Shown here: one piece after another, positions 33,231-44,835 of the stretch | Numbering within the stretch: position 1 is the stretch's first letter | How the letters are laid out: each line of letters opens with the position of its first letter | Assembly: GCF_035046485.1 (NCBI RefSeq) | Contig: NC_085136.1 | Location: 162,623,963-162,687,962, forward strand | Length of the DNA: 64,000 bases | Reading direction: 5' to 3' | Source of the DNA: Aedes albopictus | Taxonomy: Eukaryota; Arthropoda; Insecta; Diptera; Culicidae | The notes under the pieces: generated by a model | What the model was told of the DNA's origin: nothing | Database searches by the model: none | What the model saw: the letters and a program-made list of their open reading frames with translations, nothing else | Program-made: the position numbers and the translations under genes

Positions 33231-34439
33231 CAGGGTGTTAGGTTCCTGAGTGCAAACTTTTTAAAGGGTGATAGAGGACCATAAATGGTTAAAACAATTG
33301 TTTTACGCATATGGTCAAATCTCAACCGTTACGTAGTTATTGAACTTTCCATGTTTTTGACTCTCATTACCTTAACTGGCTATAACTTGAAAATAGTCAA
33401 ACTTATAGCAGTTTTTTACCCTTATTCGAAAGATTATTAAATTTTCTATCAAATGGCATCTTTGAATCGATTGGTTTAGTTAAATAACTAAGTTTTCTAG
33501 AGCAAACTAGCTCAAAATAGCGTGTTTTAATTTGTTTTTGTCAATTATATTTGAAACATGCGTAATAAATTCAAATTCTTTCTTTGGCAAAATTGTGGCT
33601 CCTGTTCCACTCCACAATTCGTTCTTTGACATCAATCTTCTATCTCTTATCGTTTTCTTGACATTTCGATTCAAACATCGCATTTCAGGTCAAAAATTTG
33701 CAACTATCAAGGTAAGCACTTTTTTGCGCACTGTGTCGCACATTCAAATCGAAATATTGCTGACTGCACCCCAGATTGGACTGTCACAATAGTGTGCACA
33801 CACCTTCAAAGTGTGATTGCAGCGCAGGGACACGTCGGATCGAGTTGAGGTCTTCGGTGCACTTATTCCTTTTAAATGGAGGAATAAGTGCACCGAAGAC
33901 GTCGAGACGATCCGAGGCAAATGTGCACTTTTATCACACTTTTTAGGCGTTCCAAAAAAAGTGTGATAGTCCAATTTGGGATGTAGTCTGCAATATCACG
34001 AAAACGATAAGAGCTAGAAGTTTGGTGTCAAAGAACGAATTGTAGAGTTGAACAGGGGCCACAACTTTGCCAAAGAAAGAATTTGAATTTATTACGCTTG
34101 TTTCAAAGATAATTGACAAAAACAAATCCAAACACACTATTTTCAGCTATTTTGCTCTAGAAAACTTAGTTAATTAACTGAACCAATCAATTCAAAGATG
34201 TCATTTGATAGAAAATTCAATAATCTTTCGAATAAGGGCAAAAAAATTGCGATAAGTTTGATCATTTTCAAGTTATAGCCAGTTAAAGCAATAAGAGTCA
34301 AAAACATGGAAAGTTCAATAACTACGTAACGGTTGAGATTTGACCTAGGATTTGACCATATGCGTAGAACATTTTTTTTCACCATTTATGATCCTCTATC
34401 ACCCTTTAAAAAGTTTTCACTCACGAACCTAACACCCTG
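33231..34439. repeat. 1.2-kb foldback element with CAGGGTGTTAGG ends
   Basis: CAGGGTGTTAGG at 33231 faces CCTAACACCCTG ending at 34439, and TATA borders both sides. The arms match through AGGGTGATAGAGGA, CTCAACCGTTACGTAGTTAT and AATTCAAATTCTTTCTTTGG and their complements. The centre carries a separate tight palindrome at about 33852-33900. There is no transposase frame. Confidence 0.9.
33852..33900. repeat. Central palindrome in the loop of the 1.2-kb foldback
   Basis: GTCTTCGGTGCACTTATTCC pairs with GGAATAAGTGCACCGAAGAC across a short loop of about ten bases. The stem is perfect over 20 bases. Confidence 0.9.
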
Positions 34440-34446
34440 TATATAG

Positions 34447-34706
34447 ACTAGCAGTCCCGGCAAACGTCATCCTGCCTGCCTACTCTGTTTTTTGACATCC
34501 AGTTCCATGAAGAAATGCCCCTCAAAATGGAATTTCAGATTTTTCCGTTTTTCTTGCCTTCCCGGTCACTTCTAATTATTTTTTCGTACGAACACGTCGG
34601 AGCCCTGGCGGAATGCAACAGTGAAAGAATCATGTCGATCTGTTGACCCGTTCCCGAGCCTTTTCGTGACATACAAACACCATTCCATTTTTATTTATAT
34701 AGATAG
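34447..34706 (+). repeat. Repeat starting ACTAGCAGTCCCGGCAAACG, copy 2
   Basis: A diverged relative of 32934-33230 with the CCCGGCAAACG start, the GATCTGTTGACCCGTTC core and an ATTTTTATTTATATAG tail. Confidence 0.6.
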
Positions 34707-35039
34707 AGCTCCCATTTTCATCCTACAGAGAATGAACTATTGAACCGCTGTTTGTTTTGTTTATTTTTTTGTTTTAATTTTGGAATGTTGGGATTCTCTC
34801 CCGAAAGAACCAAAACCGAAGCATAGTTCTTAACAGCAGAACATGACTAATCGACAACAATCTCGATTCCAAAATCTGAGAAACAAATGTTAGAATTGTC
34901 TTAAAGATGGTTTCATTTGGGAGGAATGTAGGGAACCTTAGCGGGTAAGGACTGTATCGTTAATTATGAGTACACCTTTGAGGCTCTATATTAAAAAGAC
35001 TATGCCTTATTTTGACAACTGCTATGTGTCTATATGTTG

Positions 35040-36110
35040 CTAACGTTGAAAACAAACGATAACGAGCGGAAAAATACAAGGGGTTTACGGAAGAGACGCG
35101 AAAAACGATTGTGACCAGGTACTGCAATGGAAAATGATAATCGCTAAGAAAATTAGCAAAAGTTGAAAGTGTTAAGATTTTTGTTGTCCAAAATGCTATC
35201 AAACGATTCGGTATGCATAACACACTGAAAGACTCATCTGGACACGTCAAAAAAAAAAAACAGATGCGTCCAAGTTAAATTTGGACAGCAAAAATTGCTA
35301 AATCGTTAAAGGAAAATACGAGGTATTCATCAGGGATTGCGCAAAAAAGTGTGGAACAACTGTTGGTATGGTTCAGCGCGCCAAGGAGCGTAATTCCCTA
35401 AAGACCTACACAAAACAGATATGTCCAAAACGCACTTAAATTCTGGCGGATTATGTGGAAACTCGGGCTTGAAAACTGTACGACGATGTTTTGAGCAAAA
35501 ATTACATGTGTATAATTATGAATGATGAAACGTATGTAAAAAAAGTACTACAAGGCACTTCCAGGGGCGCAGTTTTTCACTGTGCAGCGTGACACGGATG
35601 TTCCGAATTAGGAGAAATCGATTTTTTGCGAAAAAATTGGTAAAATGTGTTGGTTTGGCAAGCAATTTGTCAATGTGGTATGAAATCGTCACCTTTCTTC
35701 GCCGTCCCAAGTATGAACGTCGAAATATACCGGAAGGAATGTCTCCAGAAACTTTTTCTGCCACTTATCTGAAAGCACAAAGGTCCTTCATTGTTTTGGC
35801 CGGATTTGGTATCCTACTGCTATGCACGTGACACCTTTGACAGGTATGAAGAAAACAATGTTCAATTTGTGGAAAAGGCAATGAATCCTCTAAATTGCCC
35901 GCAAATAAGGCCTGTTGAGAAATAGCTAACTTTGATGAAAGGGAAACTGCGGAAAAGGATAGAAGAGCAGCGGATGTCACCCAAGATGTCACCAAATTCA
36001 AGAAAAACTGGGTCAACCCAAGCAAAACCATCGTCGGAACGGTTATCCAAAACCTTATAAAGAACACCGAGAAGAAAGTGCGAGAGGTGGCAAGATCCAT
36101 GAAAAATTAA
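35040..36110 (+). pseudogene. Mariner-like DD37E transposase pseudogene
   Basis: The conceptual frame starts with a helix-turn-helix region (KYKGFTEETRKTIVTRYCNG near 35070). The first catalytic Asp is in MNDETYVK at about 35518. The second is in FWPDLVSYCYARD at about 35795. The Glu is in NCPQIRPVEK at about 35923. Between the second Asp and the Glu I count 37 residues, so this is the DD37E group of IS630/Tc1/mariner elements, described from mosquitoes. The end VIQNLIKNTEKKVREVARSM followed by TAA lies at 36110. Several frameshifts and stops break the frame. I could not define terminal inverted repeats. Confidence 0.88.
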
Positions 36111-36279
36111 ATATACAATGATGTCATGGGCTTTTCTGATCGTCAATAAACAATGTAATTGAATTAAATTTACAAAATCAATAAAACATTTTTAAATACA
36201 GCAGTTTGCAAGTGTGGAAATTTGGGTCGTACCACAAGAACCTGCGAAAAGAACCACCCAGTAATGGCACCACAGACCC

Positions 36280-36500
36280 ATTGATCCATGAAACTTTGGA
36301 AATGATCCATAAACCAACAGTGAAAATTTTACGAAAAATTCATCCATGATTTTATTGGATCCATATATTTATGAATCATTTTCCCAATTTTATGGATCAT
36401 TTCAAAAAAAAAATATGGATCGTTCCCACAATTGTATGGATCATTTCTTATATTATATTAATTGTTTTCCAATTTTCTATGGACTAGGGGATTTTTTTAT
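36280..36500. repeat. Cluster of ATGGATCAT / GATCCAT motifs
   Basis: GATCCAT or ATGGATC occurs about eight times within 220 bases in both orientations. This internally redundant AT-rich stretch is not obviously bounded. Confidence 0.6.
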
Positions 36501-36854
36501 GATTGTACAAATTGGTACGATAGTTTTCAGAATTTAATGATTTTTTTCTTAAGATAGGGTTCATATATGAACAAAAACTAAATTGAAAAAACTCTTATCA
36601 ATCCATTTAGTGGTGAATCCCCATTTCATCAAAACTCAAGTGACATGTTGATGAACATCGCACTTTCATACGTTTGGCCCTCGAGCAATCACGCGGTTGC
36701 ATTTTGGACAACACGTTGAAAAAATCTCGCTTTTTGTATTCAGCATAAGCGTGCTGGCGGGGTGGGAAACCGCGCGAGTTACGAATTGTTAACAAAAATC
36801 CATTTCATGGCACCAGAAATCACCTCGTTTATCTGGCTTTTGATGTTTGAGTAT

Positions 36855-37745
36855 CAAACCTTTAAAAAAAAGCCACTATCTTGAATTTTGAGCCGCCATT
36901 TTGGATTTAAGTCTGCAATCATGGATATTCTGGTCGTCATTTTTGGACTTCAGACCGTACATTTTCTACATTTCAAATCTACCCATATGTCATGATTTTA
37001 GGGCATAAACCTCCATTAAACAGCCGACATATTGAATTTTGAGCCGCCATCTTGGATTTTAGATCGCCATCTTGGATATTTTGGTCATCATTTTTTGGAC
37101 TCCAAACATCTTCCCTGTACCAAATAAACCCATACTGTAGGGTTCTAAGATCTTAAACTGCATTAAACAGTCGCCATCTTGAATTTGGAGCCACCACCTT
37201 AGATCTTAGGCCACCAACTTGAATATACCCATATTGCATAGTTTCGGAGCCTAAAACTCCATTAAACAGCCGCCATCTTGAATTTCGAGCTGCCATATTG
37301 GATATTCTGGTCGCCATGTTTGAACTCTGGACATCTTCCCCATAAAAATATACCCATATTGTATGGTTTCAGGGCCTAACGTCCATTAAACAGCCGCCAT
37401 CTTGAATTTGGGGCCGCCATCTTGAATTTGGGGCCGCCATCTTGGATTTTAGATCACCATTTTGAATATTCTGGTCACCATGTTTGGACTCCGGACATCT
37501 TCCTTATATCAAATATACCCATATTGCATGGTTTTAGAGCCTAAAACACCATTAAACAACCGCCATCTTGGATTTTAGATCGCCTCTTGAATATTGTGGT
37601 CGTAATGTTTTAACTCCAGACATCTTCCCCATACCAAGTATACCCGTATTGCATGGCTTTAGAGCCTAAAACACCATTAAATAGTCGCCATCTTGAATTT
37701 GGAGCCGCCATATTGGATTTGAGACCGCCATCTTGGATATTATGG
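36855..37745 (+). repeat. Tandem array with CCGCCATCTTG units
   Basis: Six to seven units of about 100-170 bases repeat the order CAGCCGCCATCTTGAATTT, GGTCGCCATGTTTGGACTC, ATACCCATATTGCATGG, CCTAAAACACCATTAAA. Some units are shortened and one has a doubled GGGGCCGCCATCTTGAA. The array continues after insertions at 38255-38345 and 39058-39095. Confidence 0.85.
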
Positions 37746-37749
37746 TCAC

Positions 37750-38254
37750 CAAGGGTGGCAGAAAATCACTTCAAGCGATAAATGATACAGGATACGAATA
37801 ATCCAAGATAGCCTTGTTCTTGCGGTAGCATGATGCCGACGCCTCACACCGTGCTCGTATCACAGAACAATTAAAGCATCTGATGCACGCTTTATCGCAT
37901 TATGACCCGTTATCGGATCATGTTACAAGTCATGATAAATTGTATTCATCACATAGTTTGCCACTTATGCACCCGTAAGCCGCATTCATGATTCGAAATA
38001 ATACATTCATAAGCATATCTGGAAGTTAAATCACCAAGAATGCTCAAAAAGTGAATGAAATCACTAATTTATCATTTCGACTTCATGATAACGATCGCAT
38101 CGCGCCTGCACATGCCGAGCGAATCATTCTTCTCGGACCGAAGTTTGTTATGATGCTTGACGACACAATGTTATCGTTGTTGCTATGATGGCGCGATGCC
38201 GTTCGACCGCGACACATTCGAAATCTGATCATGATCACTAGATTTCCATCCTTG
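37750..38254. mobile_element. hAT-type MITE with 8-bp duplication ATGGTCAC
   Basis: The ends CAAGGGTGGCA and CCATCCTTG bound 505 bases. ATGGTCAC lies outside both ends (37742-37749 and 38255-38262). It is inserted in the CCGCCATCTTG array. An open frame at 38083-38436 crosses its edge and is not a gene. Confidence 0.9.
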
Positions 38255-38348
38255 ATGGTCACCATTTTTGGACTTCGTACATCTTCTTCGTACCAAATAT
38301 ACTGCATATTGCATGGTTTTAGAGTCAAAATCTCTATTAAACAGCCAC

Positions 38349-39054
38349 TGCACAATGGGAAAAAATAGGTATAAAACGCGAATAAATTCAATATCTCTGC
38401 TCGGAGTGGATGGATTTGAATGAAATTTTGACACAAACTGCAAAAAACTCTACAGTTTCGGATAAGGAGGGGGTCATTCGCCGCACGATGCTGGAAATCA
38501 GTGTATCAGGTCCGTTTTACCCCACTCTCTCTCTCTTTTACGCCTTTTTGGAAAAATCCTGAAGTGCAAAATAAATGATTTATTTGATTGGTGTTTGTGT
38601 CAAAACTTCCGTAGTATCGAATGGAGCTGGTTTGGCACACGGCACGGCCCTTAAAATTGAAATATCTTCAAATAACCCCGATATCCCCTATTTCTTTAAA
38701 TTTTCACATGCATCTTCGCCTGGAGTGGAATGCAATCGACAAGAGAAAGCGCAATCTTATGTCAAATTTCCGATACAATGGAAGTTTCTACACAAATACG
38801 AGTTAAATAAGTCATTTATTTTGCACGCCAATCGGGAATAGATGAGGATTTTCTCAAAAAGGTTTGAAAAAGAGAGCGCGGGGTAAAGCGAGCTCAATAC
38901 ACTGATTTCCAGCATCGTGCGGCGAATGACACCCTCCTTATCTGAAACTGTAGAGATTTTTGCAGTTTGTGTCAAAAGTTCATTCGAATCCATCCACTCC
39001 GAGCAGAGATATTGAATTTATTCGCGTTCTATACCTATTTTTTCCCACTGTGCA
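38349..39054. repeat. 706-bp foldback element with TGCACARTGGGAAAAA ends
   Basis: TGCACAATGGGAAAAAATAG faces its complement ending at 39054. The arms pair through CTCGGAGTGGATGGAT, CATTCGCCGCACGATGCTGG and AAATAAATGA with scattered changes. It is inserted in the CCGCCATCTTG array, which resumes at 39058. Confidence 0.88.
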
Positions 39055-39599
39055 CTGTCTTGAATATTAGGCTACCATCTTGAATTTTGGGCCGACCTTT
39101 CCAGTCTTCAGTGTTGATTTCCGCACAAAATTCATCAACCATGCTAAAGGTTATAAAAATTGCCGCAGTTTGATTTGTCGCATGATGGGGCTTGGTTCAG
39201 TTTTATTTACGGCCAGTTCCACCGGTGCTCGTCCGGATCACTGAATTGGCTTCTTTAATGGTGTTGAGATAATACGATATTCTGAATCTGCATGTCAAAC
39301 TGAGCCGAAATCCAAATTTTCATGAATTTTGGAGCCCGGGAAGAAGTTTCTATGGGAGCGATTTGTCGAATCAACCCTCGTCGCATTTTGTACTGGCGGA
39401 GCTGTCAAGCAGTTGCCCAGCTGTCAAAAGGTGATTTCAAAAAATCTCGTTGAAATTGATTTTAGGTACCAAAACAAAGTTCTAAAAATCTGAAAAAAAA
39501 ATCATAGTGACTCATAAAAAGGTGCTCTTTCGTAAAAAATCAAAAAATCAATACATTTTTCAAAATTTAAAAACCCAATCCACCATAACTTCGGAACGC
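39055..39599. other. Array remnant and stretch without gene
   Basis: 39058-39095 is the end of the CCGCCATCTTG array. Nothing is recognised after it. Confidence 0.5.
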
Positions 39600-40880
39600 C
39601 TTGACCGATCCGGACCATTTTTAACCTTCACATACTCACCCCTCAACAACTCATTTTGAAAATGCTGGCATTTCGTCAATTTTCATCCGATTTTTTTGAA
39701 GTCGTCCTTCATCGATCATAAATTGGTGCAAGTTTATTACACTCAAGTGGTCATGTAATATCCGGAACCATTCCGGAGATATTCCAGATTGTACTGTGGT
39801 CAGGGGGTGGGTGAGGGGTCTGTTTTGTCAAAAGGCTGAAAGTGATTATTTCGGGTATTATTGTGTTTGAGAGGGTCCCGCGGAACCTGTTTCAGGTGCT
39901 CCGGAGCGGCCATATTAGTTGCTATACACTCCAGTCAATTTTTTCTGCCCGAATCTCTTGAAATCATGAAGTTTGACCAGAAATGTCCCCAATGTCACCC
40001 CCATGGAACCTATGCTAAATGCTCCGGGGTGGCCATATTAGTTGATACAGACTTCAGGGTATCGTTTCTGACTCAGTCATTCAAAATCATGAAGTTGGAT
40101 ATGTCGCACGACATGTTTTGGATGAGAGCCAGAAGTGTCCCCAATGAGGCCCGGTGATCCGGATAGGTCAACTTTTTCAAATCTGATTATCGCAGTTGTG
40201 TTTTATTGTTCGCAATGAAAATTCAACTGAAAATCGATGGTTCAAACACAATAACACACGAAATAATCATTTTTAGCCATTTCGGCACCCTCCCTGACCC
40301 TAGTACAATCCGGAATATCTCCGAAATGGTTCCGGATATTGCATGGCCACTTTGGTGTAATAAACTTGTACCGATTGAGGGCGACTTCAAAAAAATTGGA
40401 TGAAATTTGACGAAATGCCAGTATTTTGAAAATGAGATGTTGGAGGTCGGGTCAGTGTTGAGAATACTCACTTGCAAGAGTGATACTCACTTACTTCTAT
40501 CTCAGTCCAGAAGCATGCTATCAAAAAATTATGTTTGAAGGGCTTTTAGATTGTAGTTTAATCTAAAAGTTTGCCGAACCAAGTAAAGATCACAGACGCA
40601 TACCAAAGTTGTGAGAGAGCTGTGAGTACGAGGTGAGTAAAATTCGTGAAATTCATACTCACCTTGTGCTCACAGCTCTCTGACGGTTTTGGTATGCATC
40701 TGCGACCATAACTTGATTCGGCAAACTTTTAGATTAAACTAATTTCTAAAAGTCCTTCAAACATCATTTTTTGATAGCATGCTTCTGGACTGAGATAGAA
40801 GCAAGTGAGTATATTTTTTCCCTAGTGAGTATTCCCAACACTGGGTCGGGTACGTGAAGGTTAATAGCAAACAATGCGGT
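39600..40880. repeat. Foldback element interrupted by a palindromic hAT-type MITE
   Basis: The left arm (about 39620-39830) and right arm (about 40265-40452, resumed at 40852) pair through GCTGGCATTTCGTCAATTTT, AAATTGGTGCAAGTTTATTA and TCCGGAACCATTCCGGAGAT and their complements, with many changes. ACCTTCACATACTCACC at the left faces GGTCGGGTACGTGAAGGTTA at the right once the insertion 40453-40843 is removed. The outer limits are approximate. Confidence 0.75.
40453..40843. mobile_element. Fully palindromic hAT-type MITE with 8-bp duplication GGTCGGGT
   Basis: The ends CAGTGTTGAGAATACTCAC and GTGAGTATTCCCAACACTG are flanked by GGTCGGGT on both sides (40445-40452 and 40844-40851). Almost the whole 391 bases fold on themselves: TATCTCAGTCCAGAAGCATG, TTTGCCGAA and GAGAGCTGTGAG are all mirrored. 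No coding sequence is present. Confidence 0.95.
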
Positions 40881-40955
40881 AAAATTCCGGTTCGATTCGA
40901 GCTATAATCCGAAAAGTCGGCCAATGGGAAGTGCCTTAAAAGTGAATGAACTTTT

Positions 40956-41005
40956 TTGCGCACAGACATGCATACATTCATACATACATACACACATACA
41001 AACAT
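40956..41005 (+). repeat. (CATA)n microsatellite
   Basis: ATACATTCATACATACATAC and following imperfect units, directly before a small hairpin-like stretch CAATTCAATCACGAACTGAG. Confidence 0.8.
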
Positions 41006-41689
41006 CACCTCAATTCAATCACGAACTGAGTTGATTGGTATATGTGCCTTTTATCGAAAATTCGTTTTTTGAGTGAACATATAGCCTTTCAGTTCACTTA
41101 GGTGAACGAGAAAGGCAAAAATCAGAGTCGCCTAATTTTCCGGAAAACTCCAGTGGAAAACAAAAATTTCCCACAGACACCACCTGCTTTGAAAAATCAT
41201 AACTCAAGAACGCAGGATCGTAGGCACAATGTTTTTTTTTGTGAAATCGTAACTAAACTTTCTCAGCAATTCAAAAAAAAAATACAAAATTTAAATTGTT
41301 TCCACAAAATTTTCCACTGTTAAGGAAAATCGGTTGGAAAATTCGGAAAAACTATTTTCGAAGTCCGGAAATTTTCCAAAAATATATTTTTGATCGTTGT
41401 GAGAAATCCGGGATTCGGGTGTGTGTTTCAACCCATTCTTCTTCGGTGTTCAACAAAAACAACAAAAGATACAATGATCACTATATCTTAAAAAGAAGTT
41501 GACCGATTTGCAACCTTTTTTTTATTTGCGCTTATTTCAAATCTAAAGGTACTGACCGCTGCAGCGGGCTGGCTCAAAATCAATTAAAACGCAATCTTTG
41601 ATATGAAAAATCCCAAAAAGACGTGAATCCCTACTTAGACTGGTTCAACCCACAACCCAATCCGGACCTCTACAGAAGAATCCTTGACA
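41006..41689. other. AT-rich stretch without recognised gene
   Basis: Short frames at 41102-41502 lack domains. TTTTCCGGAAAAC and GGAAAATTC phrases recur locally. Confidence 0.45.
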
Positions 41690-42960
41690 GAACCCCTATT
41701 CGAATGTTGGGAGGGATCTTTGAAGAAAACCTGAGAAAATTCAATGAAGAAATCCTAGAAGATATCAATGAAGGAATTCCGGGAGAAAATCCTTAAGGAA
41801 TCCCAGAAAGAATCTCTTAAAAAGCTGGAAGAAATTAGCCCACACTCCAAACGCTTACAGCAAAACAAAAACCAGCAAAACGTTTTGCTGAATTTTCAAC
41901 AATGTTTTGCTGACATCCAGCACAACTTTGTGACCTATCGGCACAAAATGCTGGATGCTACAGAAAATGCTGCTGTGATTCCCACACCATTTATGTGGTA
42001 AAGCATGTTGAATTCCGAGGAACTTGACTAACTTTTGTATGACTTTGAGGAGAATTCCATGGCGAATTTATTGAGGATTCTTGCTTTCGTTGTAGGAAAG
42101 TTAAGGTGATATTCTGCAAATCGGTTCAATACTATTTACCGAAAGTTATGGGAGGAATTCCGGAAGGAGTTCATGAAGAAATCCTGGACGGAGTTTCTGG
42201 AGGATTCTCAGAAGAAGTTCTTGAACGAATCCCGCAATAATTTCTTAAAGGAATACTGGAAGGTGCTACTGGAGGAATCCTCGAAAGAACTCCAACAGAA
42301 TGCACAAAAGATACTACTGAAAGACTTTTTTTAACTGCTGGAGAAATCCCAGAAGTCATTCTTTGAGGAATTTCGGATGGAATCTCAGTATAAGAAACTG
42401 CAGGAAACCCTGAAGCAACCCATGAAAGGATCCTAAAAAAATCCTTGAGAAATCCCAGAAGGAACTCCTGACTGATCTTGGACAATAATTCTAGAGGGAT
42501 TTCAGGCAGAACTGCTTCTGCAGCGAAATTTATCTGGCTTTACATAGGTAGCGTGATTGAATTTAGAATGTGGGTTTGTATGCGTTGAGAAGTATGCTGG
42601 TTTATAACTTGATGTTGGGATTTATCCAGTATTTTTTTTTCTTCGATTTCTTCTGATTTTTTTCTGAGCCTTTATTCTGGATTCCTGTAGAGATTCCTTC
42701 AAATATTTCTCGAGAAATTCGTTCTGGAATTCCTCCAAGATTCATCCAGCAATTTCATTTAGGATTCTTCAGGAAGCTCCTTCTAACATTCTTTTAGGAT
42801 TTAATTGAGGATTCTATCCGAAACTTCTTTTTAAAGTTTTTTCTGGGATTCTGATATTCCTCTAGAAGTATTTCGTGATTTTGTTAGGAGTTTCCTCCAG
42901 GTCTCTTAGAATGTTTTCTGAAGTTTTTTTTTTCTGGGATTCACAGGAGAAATTCTTTAC
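41690..42960. repeat. Degenerate 12-base-period tract 2, with orientation switch
   Basis: To about 42500 the units read GGAATYCCAGAAG (purine rich on +). From about 42660 they read ATTCCTCCAGRA (pyrimidine rich on +), so the tract changes strand. A CAGCAAAA-type MITE interrupts it at 41842-42001. Confidence 0.8.
41842..42001. mobile_element. CAGCAAAA-type MITE, diverged copy
   Basis: CCAGCAAAACGTTTTGCTGA, CATCCAGCACAA and GTGCTGGAT-like motifs in both directions match the group at 17092 and 63540. Its exact ends are unclear. The CCCACAC phrase occurs at both edges. Confidence 0.5.
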
Positions 42961-42980
42961 AAATGCAAGGAATTAATGGG

Positions 42981-43163
42981 AGTGGAGCGGACCTGGTGTG
43001 ATGGCTAGAACACTTGACCATCACGCCGAGGACCTGGGATCGAATCCCACTCCCGACAAACTCGCAAAATGTGAGTTCTTCCTTCGGAAGGGAAGTAAAC
43101 CGTGGGTCCCGAGATGAACTAGCCTAGGGCTAAAAATCTCGTTAATACAGATAAAAAAAAAAG
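42981..43163 (+). mobile_element. tRNA-derived SINE with 13-bp target duplication
   Basis: It has a tRNA-like head with A box GTGTGATGGCTAGAACAC and B box GGGATCGAATCCC, then a body with CCTTCGGAAGGGAAG and ACTAGCCTAGGGCTAAAAAT, and a short A tail. AAGGAATTAATGG flanks it at 42967-42979 and 43164-43176. It is a different family from the Feilai-like copies (other body and tail). Confidence 0.92.
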
Positions 43164-43179
43164 AAGGAATTAATGGAGA

Positions 43180-44510
43180 ATACCCAGTAGGAACTGGAAG
43201 TATTCCTTAAGCAATAGTCGGAGAAATACATCAAAGGTGTCCTGTAGAAATTTTATACGATACAAATATATCAATTCCAAAAAGAATTCGATTGAAAACT
43301 AATGGTAGAATTTTGTAAATGACTTCCGGAAGATTCATTAATACGCATTCGGAGGCATCTTACGAAATTCCTGAAAAGAGAGCTGATAAAAAAATCCAGG
43401 AGGAATTTCACATGAAGATCTTGCAGGAATCCCAGAAGGAACTATGGGAGGAACCCGTGAAGGAATTTCTGTTGGAATTCCTGAAAGGGTTCTAGAGGAA
43501 TCTTGAAAAGGTTTTCGGATGAATCCTTGAAAGAAACCTTAAAAGCCTATAAACTCCGTAAGGAATCCCAGAAAGAAATCTTCGTGGAACCCCAGAAAGT
43601 ACTCCTGGTCCAAGAGGAAAATAAAACTCTCAAAAGAAGTCCCTTCGGTGCTCCTGGAGGAATCTCGGAAGGAATTTCTGAAGGAAGACCTTCAAGAGTT
43701 CCTGGAGAAATTTTGGAAAGAACTCTAGAATGAATTTCAAATACAATCCCAGAAAAAATATTCCGAAGGGAACTTCGGATGGAATTCGAAATACCCAGGC
43801 GGCTGTCAGCTGAATACTACCCCACAGGAAAAAAGTGAACTAACATCTCTGAACCCCACTGCGTGCTGAACCCCAAACAAATAATCGTTTCAGGACCAAC
43901 AATTGAAAAAGGCAAAATATTTTCCCCAACAAAATATACAATTTTCCAAAATACTAGGGCAATCGTAAGAAAAAGTCATTTTGTTAGTTGATATGTGTTA
44001 CTCTAAATAAAACGTGTGTGAATTAGCTCGTAATTGGGGTCCTGAAGAAGAGATAAAAAATGTTACTCGTAAATCATACTCAAATCAAATGTTTACCCTG
44101 AAACTGATGCTGACTTCAAAAACATGGACGAATCGCAACCGGCTGGAAATACCTAAAAATCTCAGAAGCAGCACTCTGGAAAATCCCAAATGAAACCTCC
44201 TTTAAAAATCCAACGAGAACCCTAAATAAAACCCTGGAAGAAGGAGTTCCCTGAGGAATCCAAGAAGGGTCTGCTGGAGTAATTCTGAATAAAAAGTTCT
44301 GGATGAAACATAGGATGCATTCCCGAAGCATCCAAAGAAAGAATTCCTGGACAAATCTCTGGGGGGTGGGGATTTCTGGAGGAATTCCAGAAGGAATATC
44401 TGGAGGAACACAGGCAGATTGCCTAGGGGAAACTCAGAAGGTATTTTTGCTTCTGAAGGAATTTCGGAAGGAATCCCAGAACGGGTTTCTGGAAGAAGCC
44501 CATTAGCACG
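43180..44510. repeat. Degenerate 12-base-period tract 3
   Basis: GGAATTCCTGAAGGA-like units fill 43180-43790 and 44140-44510. The stretch between (43790-44140) is different AT-rich sequence and may be an insertion. Open frames such as 43503-43733 are products of the periodicity. Confidence 0.75.
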
Positions 44511-44567
44511 TCAAAGGCTTAGAAAATGTTACCTTAGCAACCGCGGCGTGCAGTGCCCTATGGATTA

Positions 44568-44687
44568 CTGCACGAATTTATTCTGACCTGCTTACTCTCA
44601 CAGGAAATTTGACGTTTGAGGGGTGCCGACACCACTCAAATGTCAAATTTCGTGTGAGAGTAAGCAGGCCAGAATAAATTTGTGCAG
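44568..44687. repeat. 120-bp hairpin
   Basis: CTGCACGAATTTATTCTG at 44568 pairs with CAGAATAAATTTGTGCAG ending at 44687. The arms of about 52 bases also share CCTGCTTACTCTCAC and the GTCAAATTTC region. Confidence 0.9.
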
Positions 44688-44720
44688 TGGACCATTGAGT
44701 AACGGTTGGAACAAGAATAA

Positions 44721-44835
44721 ATAGGGCACTGCATGAAATTGTACCCTTCTCTTTCACTCTTACAGAAATTTCGTAAACAACAAGGCCAAGAAACGTCAAA
44801 AACCCATACAAAATCAAAACAATGCAGTGCCCTAT
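44721..44835. mobile_element. Small MITE with ATAGGGCACTGCAT ends
   Basis: ATAGGGCACTGCATG at 44721 faces AATGCAGTGCCCTAT ending at 44835. The phrase GCAGTGCCCT also occurs at 44550 and 52231, preceded in both by TAGCAACCGC, so a wider dispersed family is present. Confidence 0.65.

Noticed and set aside
36855..37745. Regularly repeated units resembling a CRISPR array
   Set aside because: Units are 100-170 bases, imperfect and without unique spacers of constant length, and the DNA is eukaryotic.
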